Both the position numbers and the translations under genes were made by a program. A DNA stretch of 6,870 bases, from positions 1 to 6,870 of the forward strand of contig CABVCF010000092.1 of assembly GCA_902496775.1 (NCBI GenBank). The letters are read 5' to 3'. This DNA comes from an uncultured Collinsella sp. (GTDB lineage Bacteria > Actinomycetota > Coriobacteriia > Coriobacteriales > Coriobacteriaceae). The number at the start of each line of letters is the position of its first letter. Position 1 is the stretch's first letter. Of the stretch, positions 1 to 5,128 are shown piece after piece. The notes beneath the pieces were generated by a model that had not been told where the DNA came from, did no database searches, and saw nothing but the letters and a program-made list of their open reading frames with translations.

Positions 1-41
1 GGCCCTTGCGGCGTAGTCGCTATTTATTCAGTCCAAGTTTC

Positions 42-65
42 GGGGCGCAGTTCACTGTCCCCTTT
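42..65 (+). terminator. Possible weak terminator at the left edge
   Basis: GGGG (42-45) pairs with CCCC (59-62). After one bulged C, GCAG (47-50) pairs with CTGT (55-58) around the tetraloop UUCA. Only TTTG follows, so the U-tract is weak. It could end a plus-strand gene lying left of the window. The call rests on the hairpin alone. Confidence 0.25.
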
Positions 66-258
66 GTGGTGGTTTTCTGTTGCAGGTTTACCGTGGCTAA
101 CTTATGGAGAAGCTATGGCGGCGAATATTGATGCTGCAAAGTAAACCACGGTGAACTATATTGTATTCAGCAACGGAGCAGGCAATAGGCGATGAAAAAG
201 CCTGCCCTGTTGAGTTTGATTCGCATTCCTCCCCTCTGTGCGATTCAACGGTGTACTT

Positions 259-307
259 CGGGAACAGGCCCGCTGGCAACTAGCTGCCGGCGGGCCTGTT
301 CCCGTTT
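259..307 (+). terminator. Long perfect hairpin, possible terminator
   Basis: Fifteen consecutive Watson-Crick pairs join 259-273 with 290-304. The stem continues inward through a T-G wobble and four more pairs to a six-base loop (279-284). The plus strand then reads TTTGT, a poor U-tract, and the minus strand has none. It is 110 bases beyond the stop of the leftward gene trpS, so it could block transcription or protect a 3' end from either side. The last four stem bases (301-304) could alternatively pair with CGGG at 310-313. The inverted repeat is certain; the terminator role is an inference. Confidence 0.5.
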
Positions 308-413
308 GTCGGGGGAGTGCGATGGACGGAGCCGAAGCGGTCCGGCTCCAAAATGAGGCGAACGCCGCAGCGCCCGCCCTAAAGCAATCGAAAGCTCAAG
401 CTGGCAGATCGGT

Positions 414-1463
414 CTAGTACACCATGCCCATGGCGTCCTGAACCTCTGCCAGGGTCTGATCGGCGATCTCGTTGGCGCGACGGTTGCCCTCGTGCAGGAC
501 GTCCTTCACATAGTCCAGATCGTTCTCGTAGCGCTGGCGACGCTCGCGGATCGGTGCGAAGTACTCGTTGACGGCCTCGGTCACGTACTTCTTGAGCTGG
601 CCGGAGCCGCCCATGCCAATCTCCTCGGCAATCTCGACCTCGGAGCGACCGGTGCAGATGGCGGCTGTCGAAAGCAGGCCAGACACGCCGGGGCGGTTCT
701 CGGGATCGAATGTGATCATGCGCTCGGAGTCGGTCTGGCTCTTCTTGATGCGTTTGGCCGTCTCCTCGGCGGTCATCGAAATATTGATGGCGTTGCCATA
801 GCTCTTGCTCATCTTGCGACCGTCCAGGCCCGGCAGCAGCGGGGTCTCGGACAGCAGCGCATCGACCTCGGGGAACACCTTGCCGTAGCGGTTGTTAAAG
901 CGGCGGGCGATGGTGCGGGTAAGCTCGATGTGCGGTAGCTGGTCGCGACCGACGGGCACCACGTTGCCCTTGCAGAACAGGATGTCGCAGGCCTGGTGCA
1001 CCGGGTAGGTGAGCAGAAGGCCGGTGAGCTCGTGGCCCGAGGCCTCCATTTCGGCCTTGACCGTGGGGTTGCGCGCCAGCTCGGCCTCGGAGACCAGCGA
1101 CAGGAACGGCAGCATGAGCTGGTTGGCTGCGGGCACAGCGGAGTGCGCGTAGATCATGGTCTTGTCGGGGTCGATACCGCAGGCAAGGTAGTCCATGACC
1201 ATGTTGTACACGTTGTCCTGGATGTGTTCGGTCGTGTCGCGGTCGGTGATGACCTGGTAGTCGGCGATGAGCACGTTGGTCTTGGCGCCCATGTTCTGCA
1301 GCTCAACACGGCCCTTAAGGGTACCGAAGTAGTGGCCCAGGTGCAGACGGCCGGTGGGGCGGTCGCCGGTGAGCATGGTGAACTTCTCGGGCGTATTGGC
1401 CAAGCCCTCGCGAATGGCGTTGCTCTTTTGCAGCGCGACTTCGTAGCTGTTCTCGTTTGGCAT
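414..1463 (-). CDS. trpS: Tryptophanyl-tRNA synthetase
   Basis: Class I aminoacyl-tRNA synthetase that activates tryptophan with ATP and loads it onto tRNA-Trp in the cytosol. The 349-residue protein has the family's usual compact length. The HIGH-type signature is HLGH at residues 41-44, inside GDRPTGRLHLGHY. The lid-loop signature is a perfect KMSKS at 217-221. The segments TYPVHQACDILFCKG (152-166) and VGRDQLPHIELTR (171-183) are typical of bacterial TrpRS rather than TyrRS. The ATG at 1463 is chosen because AGGAG lies just upstream on the minus strand. The frame stays open about 48 codons further upstream, but that extension is proline- and threonine-rich, with no family similarity. The gene lies 159 bases downstream of the WecA/TagO-type gene on the same strand. 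I see no clear terminator between them and no T-box leader, so co-transcription is possible. The nearest strong hairpin beyond its stop is at 259-304. Confidence 0.96.
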   Translation of the reverse strand: MPNENSYEVALQKSNAIREGLANTPEKFTMLTGDRPTGRLHLGHYFGTLKGRVELQNMGAKTNVLIADYQVITDRDTTEHIQDNVYNMVMDYLACGIDPDKTMIYAHSAVPAANQLMLPFLSLVSEAELARNPTVKAEMEASGHELTGLLLTYPVHQACDILFCKGNVVPVGRDQLPHIELTRTIARRFNNRYGKVFPEVDALLSETPLLPGLDGRKMSKSYGNAINISMTAEETAKRIKKSQTDSERMITFDPENRPGVSGLLSTAAICTGRSEVEIAEEIGMGGSGQLKKYVTEAVNEYFAPIRERRQRYENDLDYVKDVLHEGNRRANEIADQTLAEVQDAMGMVY

Positions 1464-1622
1464 GATTGCTCCTAACGTATGTTCATGGGTCAAGATGATA
1501 ACGTGTTTATTGGAGGGGCGGGGCGTAAGTAGGCGAGGGGCGGGAGAGGGGTGGCTTGTACGATGGGTGCGGCGCGGCTGCGCTTGGCCAACGGTGCCTT
1601 GGCACATCCTTGGCAGCTTGCC

Positions 1623-2822
1623 CTAGAGCTTGTGGTGGCGCTCTTCTTTGCGCTCCTCGGCTGCCTGCTCCTCCTGCTTAAAAGCGGGGTCGTCGGGGGT
1701 GACCAGCTCATCTTCGTGCGTGCGCTTGTTGTAATGGTGGAGCAGCACGGGCTCAAATAGATGTAGATGCTTGGCGAAGGCCGCCGAGCCAATGGCGAGC
1801 ACGGTAAAGATGAGCACGCGCATGGGCACCTCGACCTGGTTAATCGCGGCGGCGCCGGCCGAAAGCATGATGCACCAGGCATAGATGAGCAGCACGGCCT
1901 GTTTTTGGTTGTAGCCTTCTTGGATCAGCCGGTGGTGGATGTGGCCCTTGTCGGCCTGCCCGATGCTAATGTGGGCGCGCTTGCGGCGCACAATGGCGCT
2001 AAACGTGTCGATGATGGGCACGCCGGCAACGATGAGCGGGATGATAAGCGAGGTGAGTGCGGCGGTGCGGCTCACGTTGAGCAGCGAGATGGAGCCCAGC
2101 GCAAAGCCCAGAAGCAACGACCCCGAGTCGCCCAAGAAGATGCTTGCGGGGTTGAAGTTGTAGCGCAAAAAGGCCAGACAGGCGCCAAAGAGCGCAATGG
2201 AGAGCGCGGCGGCGTCGATGCGGCCCGAGAGAACAGCCATCGAAAACATGGTGAACGATGCGATGCCGCAGATGCCCGTGGCCAAGCCGTCGAGGCCGTC
2301 GATGAGGTTAATGATGTTGGTGAATGCCACCAGATAGATTACGGTGATGGGGTAGGCGAGCCATCCGAGCATGATCTCGCCGGGAGCAAACGGGTTGACG
2401 ATGACGCCGATCCGCAGGCCGCCCATGCAGGCGATAAGCGCGGCGAGGACCTGTCCGGCCAGCTTTTGCTTGGGCGTGAGCTGGAAGACGTCGTCGATAG
2501 CGCCGGTCGCAAAGATAACGGTAAAAGAAAGCGCAAGTATGGGGTAGCTGATGTGCAGACGGGGGTGGGGCACCAAAACGGGCGGCCAACCCAGGTACCA
2601 GGTGCCTAGGATTTGCACAGTGCAGGCGACGACCAGGCCCAAAAACACCGCCGTTCCGCCCAAACGCGGGATGGGCTTGGTGTTGATGCGGCGCTTAGAA
2701 GGATAGTCGACGGCGTCGAGCTTGATTGCCAGGCGCTTGACCAGGGGTACCGTGAGGAAGGTCGTGATAAAGGCCGCCGCTGCCACGCATAGGTACGGTA
2801 TGTAGCTCGGGGATGAAGCCAT
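1623..2822 (-). CDS. WecA/TagO-type undecaprenyl-phosphate sugar-1-phosphate transferase
   Basis: Polytopic membrane enzyme of the MraY/WecA/TagO family. Relatives transfer GlcNAc-1-phosphate (or a similar sugar phosphate) from UDP-sugar to undecaprenyl phosphate on the inner membrane face, the first step of teichoic-acid, arabinogalactan or O-antigen-like polymers. The 399-residue protein shows the family's acidic motifs: the Asp pair D110-D111 in GAIDD, D175 and D178 in NLIDGLDG, and FLGDSGS at 229-235. It also has HIHHR at 294-298, which marks WecA/TagO-like members rather than MraY. About ten hydrophobic segments are spread from residue 8 to 350. The last 35 residues form a cytosolic tail rich in Glu, Lys and His. 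I prefer the ATG at 2822, although no strong ribosome site precedes it; a TTG six codons upstream is the alternative. No other envelope genes are in view, so the exact sugar and polymer are unknown. The symbol is left blank because wecA, tagO and rfe cannot be separated here. Confidence 0.92.
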   Translation of the reverse strand: MASSPSYIPYLCVAAAAFITTFLTVPLVKRLAIKLDAVDYPSKRRINTKPIPRLGGTAVFLGLVVACTVQILGTWYLGWPPVLVPHPRLHISYPILALSFTVIFATGAIDDVFQLTPKQKLAGQVLAALIACMGGLRIGVIVNPFAPGEIMLGWLAYPITVIYLVAFTNIINLIDGLDGLATGICGIASFTMFSMAVLSGRIDAAALSIALFGACLAFLRYNFNPASIFLGDSGSLLLGFALGSISLLNVSRTAALTSLIIPLIVAGVPIIDTFSAIVRRKRAHISIGQADKGHIHHRLIQEGYNQKQAVLLIYAWCIMLSAGAAAINQVEVPMRVLIFTVLAIGSAAFAKHLHLFEPVLLHHYNKRTHEDELVTPDDPAFKQEEQAAEERKEERHHKL

Positions 2823-2996
2823 GAATCTAAAAACCGCCAAGCGTCGAAGGAAAAGGTCAGAAGAACGCCATACGCAAAGGGCATAGCCGAACCATGATAC
2901 TCGACCAAGGGGGGTGCATGGAATTGCACGCAGCGATAATCACGCGCTTACCAGATATTGGGATGTTGTCGATGGCTTGTCGGGATGCCGGCGTGG

Positions 2997-3008
2997 ATCC
3001 ATATGGAT
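2997..3008. repeat. Perfect 12-bp palindrome ATCCATATGGAT
   Basis: The twelve bases read the same on both strands. The site lies about 175 bases upstream of the WecA/TagO-type start and about 340 bases upstream of the radical SAM start. It could be the operator of a dimeric regulator, but no second copy is visible in the window and chance is not excluded. Confidence 0.4.
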
Positions 3009-3049
3009 TGTAATGGCAATTTTCGGCAAAAGAAAACCACCCCCCACGT

Positions 3050-3081
3050 TACGAAAATGAACCCACCTAAAACAGGTGGGT
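3050..3081 (-). terminator. Minus-strand intrinsic terminator candidate
   Basis: Eight perfect pairs join 3061-3068 (ACCCACCT) and 3074-3081 (AGGTGGGT) around a five-base loop. Read on the minus strand the stem is followed by TCATTTTCG, an interrupted U-tract. The plus strand has no U-tract after the stem, so the leftward direction is favoured. No leftward protein gene ends near here. It would therefore end a small RNA, or act inside a long leader of the WecA/TagO-type gene 239 bases further on. Confidence 0.5.
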
Positions 3082-3198
3082 GCCCTCATCGACTGTTCCA
3101 GCGTCCTTAACAACGAAGGATACCTGTACTAGGTACGACTGTGTGGGCTCCCTAAATAAACGCGACGGTTCACCCAGTTGCTCCGCGGGGGGCGGAAT
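3050..3198 (-). ncRNA. Candidate structured RNA, family not recognised
   Basis: Successive perfect stems lie in about 140 gene-free bases: TCCGC/GCGGA (3182-3186 with 3192-3196), TACCT/AGGTA (3121-3125 with 3131-3135), TCCTT/AAGGA (3104-3108 with 3116-3120) and the terminator stem at 3061-3081. On the minus strand GCCC near 3141 could pair with GGGC near 3083 and enclose the two middle hairpins. A possible minus-strand -10 (TATGAT, complement of 3205-3210) would start transcription near 3198, but its -35 is poor. The minus-strand segment UGGGUGAACC (about 3167-3176) can pair with CACCCA on one side of the terminator and with GGUUCAU on the other, so a switch with the terminator is conceivable. 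I see no SRP RNA, tmRNA, RNase P, T-box or common riboswitch signature. A 6S-like RNA cannot be excluded by eye. Strand and extent are inferences. Confidence 0.35.
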
Positions 3199-3235
3199 AC
3201 CTACATCATAAAGCGGCACTTTATCGATTCCAGTC

Positions 3236-3264
3236 TTGACATTACAAAAATCGTGTCGGACGAT
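3236..3264 (+). promoter_or_regulatory. Candidate promoter of the radical SAM gene
   Basis: A consensus -35 TTGACA (3236-3241) is followed after 17 bases by GACGAT (3259-3264), a weak -10 that keeps the A at its second position and the final AT. Transcription would begin near 3271, giving a leader of about 77 bases before the ATG at 3348. The -35 is convincing and the -10 is modest. Confidence 0.5.
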
Positions 3265-3347
3265 TACGGCGCCTTGGGCCCGAGCCGTCTGTGCGGTTGG
3301 TCCTTTTGCGTTTGAGCTGCTGAATCGTTGTTTTGGAGCATGGTTTT

Positions 3348-4286
3348 ATGCCGACGTCGTTGACCGAACTTTTTTCGCCCGCCTGCCATTTGTGTCCGCG
3401 CCGTTGCGGTGCGGCGCGCGATGAGGGCGCGCACGGCGTCTGCGGTGCTAACGACACGCTCAAGGTGGCCCGCGCCGCGCTTCATATGTGGGAGGAGCCG
3501 CCTATCTCGGGCGAGGCTGGTTCGGGCACGATCTTCTTTAGCGGCTGCTCGCTTAAATGTATCTACTGCCAGAACCACGAGATCTCGACCGGCAATTTTG
3601 GCCTTGAGATTTCGCCTGAGCGCCTGGTCGAGATTATGCTGGAACTGCAGGACCAGGGTGCCAGCAATATTAATTTGGTGACGGCGACGCACTACGCGCA
3701 CCTGCTGCCGGCTGCGATTGCCGCGGCACGGACGCGCGGGCTGGTCATCCCAATCGTCTACAACACGAGCGGTTACGAGCGCGCGAGTGCCGTGGCGGCG
3801 CTGGGCGACCTGGTCGATGTGTGGCTTACCGACTTTAAATATGCCGATGCCGGGCTTGCGCAGTCGCTCTCTCATATAAAGGATTACCCGCGTGTGGCCG
3901 TGTCGGGTCTGGCCCAGATGGCGCGCGAGATCGATCGCCGTGGGGGAGAGCTGATGGACGAGGACGGGCTTATGAAGCGTGGCATGATCGTGCGTCACCT
4001 GGTGCTTCCGGGGCATGCAGACGATTCGTGTCGCGTGCTGGACCTGGTGTGGCAGACGGTGGGCGACGTGCCGATCTCGGTTATGAACCAGTACACGCCC
4101 AATGCGCTCATGCGCGAGCAGGGCGGCGAGTTGGCGCGCGCCGTGACGCGTGAGGAGTACGAGCAGGTGCTCGACCATGCCGACGACCTGGGTTTTACGA
4201 CGATGTTCTGGCAAGAGGGCGGCGCGGTAGACGAGAGCTTCACCCCGGCCTTCGACACCACCGGTGTTCTTACCAGCGCAAAGTAG
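3348..4286 (+). CDS. PflX-type (COG1313) radical SAM protein
   Basis: Cytosolic radical SAM enzyme related to pyruvate formate-lyase activating enzymes; the substrate of this subfamily is not established. The 312-residue protein has the CX3CX2C signature (C67, C71, C74, in SGCSLKCIYCQN) that holds the 4Fe-4S cluster which cleaves S-adenosylmethionine. Four more cysteines sit near the N-terminus (C13, C16, C20, C32, as CHLCPRRC then GVCG) and may bind a second metal or cluster. Blocks typical of the subfamily follow: NTSGYE at 139-144, DFKY at 162-165, RHLVLPGH at 216-223 and MNQYTPN at 246-252. The ATG at 3348 is chosen because GGAG (3335-3338) lies nine bases upstream; the in-frame TTG at 3333 has no ribosome site. 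No pfl or other glycyl-radical enzyme gene is in the window. The gene appears to be transcribed alone from the promoter near 3236. Confidence 0.9.
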   Translation: MPTSLTELFSPACHLCPRRCGAARDEGAHGVCGANDTLKVARAALHMWEEPPISGEAGSGTIFFSGCSLKCIYCQNHEISTGNFGLEISPERLVEIMLELQDQGASNINLVTATHYAHLLPAAIAAARTRGLVIPIVYNTSGYERASAVAALGDLVDVWLTDFKYADAGLAQSLSHIKDYPRVAVSGLAQMAREIDRRGGELMDEDGLMKRGMIVRHLVLPGHADDSCRVLDLVWQTVGDVPISVMNQYTPNALMREQGGELARAVTREEYEQVLDHADDLGFTTMFWQEGGAVDESFTPAFDTTGVLTSAK

Positions 4287-4294
4287 TGCGTTCG

Positions 4295-4332
4295 TCGATG
4301 ATTTTTCTGGGACGGGGATAAAAAATCATCGA
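4295..4332. repeat. Intergenic palindrome, copy A of a possible repeat family
   Basis: Twelve perfect pairs join 4295-4306 (TCGATGATTTTT) with 4321-4332, around a 14-base loop containing GGGACGGGG. It starts nine bases after the radical SAM stop codon. No T-run follows the stem on the plus strand; the T-run is inside the 5' arm, so this is not a standard terminator, although it may stabilise the 3' end. Its outer arms ATGAT/ATCAT and its loop core GACGG recur in the palindrome at 6628-6667. Confidence 0.7.
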
Positions 4333-4395
4333 GAGGATCGCCTGTTCGAAAAGTTGCCAAAATAGCCGCGCCCCAAAAAGACTGGTTATTGGGCG

Positions 4396-4423
4396 TTGAC
4401 AGTTGGCGAGCCGTAGGTAAAAT
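4396..4423 (+). promoter_or_regulatory. Promoter of tRNA-Ala
   Basis: Consensus -35 TTGACA (4396-4401), a 16-base spacer, and -10 TAAAAT (4418-4423, five of six consensus bases). Predicted start is near 4430, about seven bases before the mature tRNA, a short leader typical of a tRNA gene. This is the strongest promoter in the window. Confidence 0.8.
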
Positions 4424-4436
4424 ATCGACTTGTCCT

Positions 4437-4509
4437 GGGGACGTAGCTCAGTTGGGAGAGCGCTGCCGTCGCATGGCAGAGGCCGAGGGTTCGACTCCCT
4501 TCGTCTCCA
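4437..4509 (+). tRNA. tRNA-Ala (anticodon CGC)
   Basis: A complete 73-base cloverleaf. The acceptor arms GGGGACG (4437-4443) and CGTCTCC (4502-4508) pair fully and include G3-U70, the main identity element for alanyl-tRNA synthetase. The D stem is GCTC/GAGC (4446-4449, 4458-4461). The anticodon stem CTGCC/GGCAG encloses GTCGCAT, with anticodon CGC at 4470-4472 reading the alanine codon GCG. The T stem GAGGG/CCCTT encloses TTCGACT. The discriminator base is A4509. The 3' CCA is not encoded (the next bases are CCC), so it must be added by nucleotidyltransferase. Position 32 is G and 38 is U, an unusual weak pair across the anticodon loop. The tRNA has its own promoter and terminator, so it is a single-gene unit. 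Confidence 0.96.
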
Positions 4510-4523
4510 CCCTTGGATTTGAT

Positions 4524-4555
4524 AAGCCGCTGACATTGTGTCGGCGGCTTTTTTT
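4524..4555 (+). terminator. Intrinsic terminator of tRNA-Ala
   Basis: A 12-bp stem joins AAGCCGCTGACA (4524-4535) with TGTCGGCGGCTT (4539-4550), with one T-G wobble and a three-base loop TTG. A run of T from 4549 to 4555 follows. It starts 15 bases after the tRNA. It also lies just before the ribosome site of the next gene, so that gene needs read-through or a promoter I could not find. Confidence 0.92.
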
Positions 4556-4573
4556 AAAAGAAAGGGCTATACC

Positions 4574-5044
4574 ATGGCCGAGCTTGAGTCCCAACCATTG
4601 TCCGACGAGGAGCGCGCTGAGTTGGAAGAGCTCCGCGCTGAGAAGGCCCGCCGCGAGGCTCGGGAAGAGGCCCGTCGCGAGCGTGAGGAGCTGGCTGCCC
4701 TGCGCGCCGAGCGTGCGAAGGCCGAGGAGGTCGCTGCGAAGGTTGCATCCGGGCCTGCGCCCGCGCCCAAGCCCGCGCCTGCGCCCCAGCCTGCCGCTGC
4801 GAAGTCCGCACCCGCCGCACCCAAACCTCAGCCCAAAATAGCCGCTCGTCCCAAGTCCGTCGAGCCCAAGCCGAGCCGTGACGAGATGACCTTTGCCCAG
4901 CGCATGGTTACCTCCAAGGAACCTACGGGCGAGAACGAGATTCCTGGCATGGCGCCGGCTCAAAAAATCATCATTGTCCTTGCCCTCATCGCGTTTGTCA
5001 TCTTTATGGGCTACACGATCCTGACCAGCATGGGCCTGCTCTAA
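4574..5044 (+). CDS. Small C-terminally anchored coiled-coil membrane protein
   Basis: A 156-residue protein that I do not recognise. Residues 8-57 are almost entirely Glu, Arg, Ala, Lys and Leu, with the spacing of a charged coiled coil. Residues 58-100 form a flexible Ala/Pro/Lys-rich linker with PAPAPKPAPAP-type repeats. Residues 101-131 are mixed, with two prolines just before the membrane. One hydrophobic helix at about 132-150 ends six residues from the C-terminus. There is no N-terminal signal, and K131 sits just before the helix, so the bulk should face the cytosol with the tail in or across the membrane. The ATG at 4574 is chosen because AGAAAGGG (4558-4565) lies eight bases upstream; an in-frame GTG at 4538 falls inside the tRNA terminator and is rejected. 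The next gene, pncB, begins 84 bases on with no terminator between, so the two may be co-transcribed. The architecture suggests a tether or scaffold, but no function can be assigned. Confidence 0.85.
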   Translation: MAELESQPLSDEERAELEELRAEKARREAREEARREREELAALRAERAKAEEVAAKVASGPAPAPKPAPAPQPAAAKSAPAAPKPQPKIAARPKSVEPKPSRDEMTFAQRMVTSKEPTGENEIPGMAPAQKIIIVLALIAFVIFMGYTILTSMGLL

Positions 5045-5128
5045 CCGATTTGCATCGGGCGTCATGTCCGCATGCTCTGCTCTCGTCCAACCCTCAAATT
5101 CTGCACCACACATCCGAAAGGTCGCCCC

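Larger units (their letters stand above)
1..413. other. Left-edge intergenic region with hairpins, no convincing gene
   Basis: No open frame here has a good start, a good ribosome site and the GC-rich third positions of the neighbouring genes. Several inverted repeats are visible. One lies at 42-62 (GGGG/CCCC plus an inner GCAG/CTGT around a UUCA loop). One at 171-212 pairs CAACGG with CTGTTG and GCAGGC with GCCTGC around a 16-base loop, with a single A-C mismatch. The strong stem at 259-304 is listed separately. A smaller one at 328-349 pairs GGAGCC with GGCTCC. This many stems in a gene-free stretch fits untranslated transcript ends or a small RNA, but I recognise no RNA family. Confidence 0.5.
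2823..3347. other. 525-base intergenic region between divergent genes
   Basis: This gap separates the leftward WecA/TagO-type gene from the rightward radical SAM gene. No frame within it looks coding. The left half contains the spaced repeat GTGCA/TGCAC (2914-2918 and 2925-2929) and a 12-bp palindrome at 2997-3008. The middle holds a cluster of hairpins (3061-3224), annotated separately as a possible RNA. The right end holds a candidate promoter for the radical SAM gene. Its length is well above that of the other gaps between protein genes in this window. Confidence 0.7.

Noticed and set aside
1..144. Plus-strand frame open from the left edge to the TAA at 142-144, ending in MAANIDAAK
   Set aside because: Its tryptophan-rich, low-GC3 reading does not resemble the neighbouring genes. 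The nine-codon ATG start at 115 has a GGAG upstream, but is too short to support.
167..226. Minus-strand 19-codon ORF (MRIKLNRAGFF...) after GGGGAGG
   Set aside because: The GGAGG is only one base from the ATG, too close for a normal ribosome site, and the reading ends after 19 codons.
1464..1607. 48-codon N-terminal extension of TrpRS
   Set aside because: It is low-complexity, rich in Pro, Thr and Arg, and not part of the family; the ATG at 1463 has a good ribosome site.
1577..1622. Repeated TGCCAAGG-type pieces between the WecA/TagO-type gene and trpS
   Set aside because: The possible stems have tiny loops and no U-tract; no terminator or T-box leader could be supported.
1767..2609. Plus-strand open frame of 280 codons
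   Set aside because: It is antisense to the WecA/TagO-type gene, highly charged and without motifs; the minus-strand frame is clearly real.
3264..4214. Long minus-strand open frame of 316 codons
   Set aside because: It lies opposite the radical SAM gene, is rich in Arg and His, and has no family features; it is a shadow of GC-rich coding sequence.
4270..4536. Minus-strand open frame reading RRRESNPRPLPCDGSALPTELRP
   Set aside because: This is the antisense of the tRNA, a well-known spurious protein annotation; the cloverleaf explains the sequence.
4389..4841. Plus-strand open frame with GDVAQLGERCRRMAEAEGSTPFVSTLG
   Set aside because: It is a read-through translation of tRNA-Ala, then an out-of-frame reading of the coiled-coil gene.
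5045..5058. Small hairpin CCGAT/ATCGG just after the coiled-coil gene
   Set aside because: Only five pairs and no T-run, so it is not a credible terminator.
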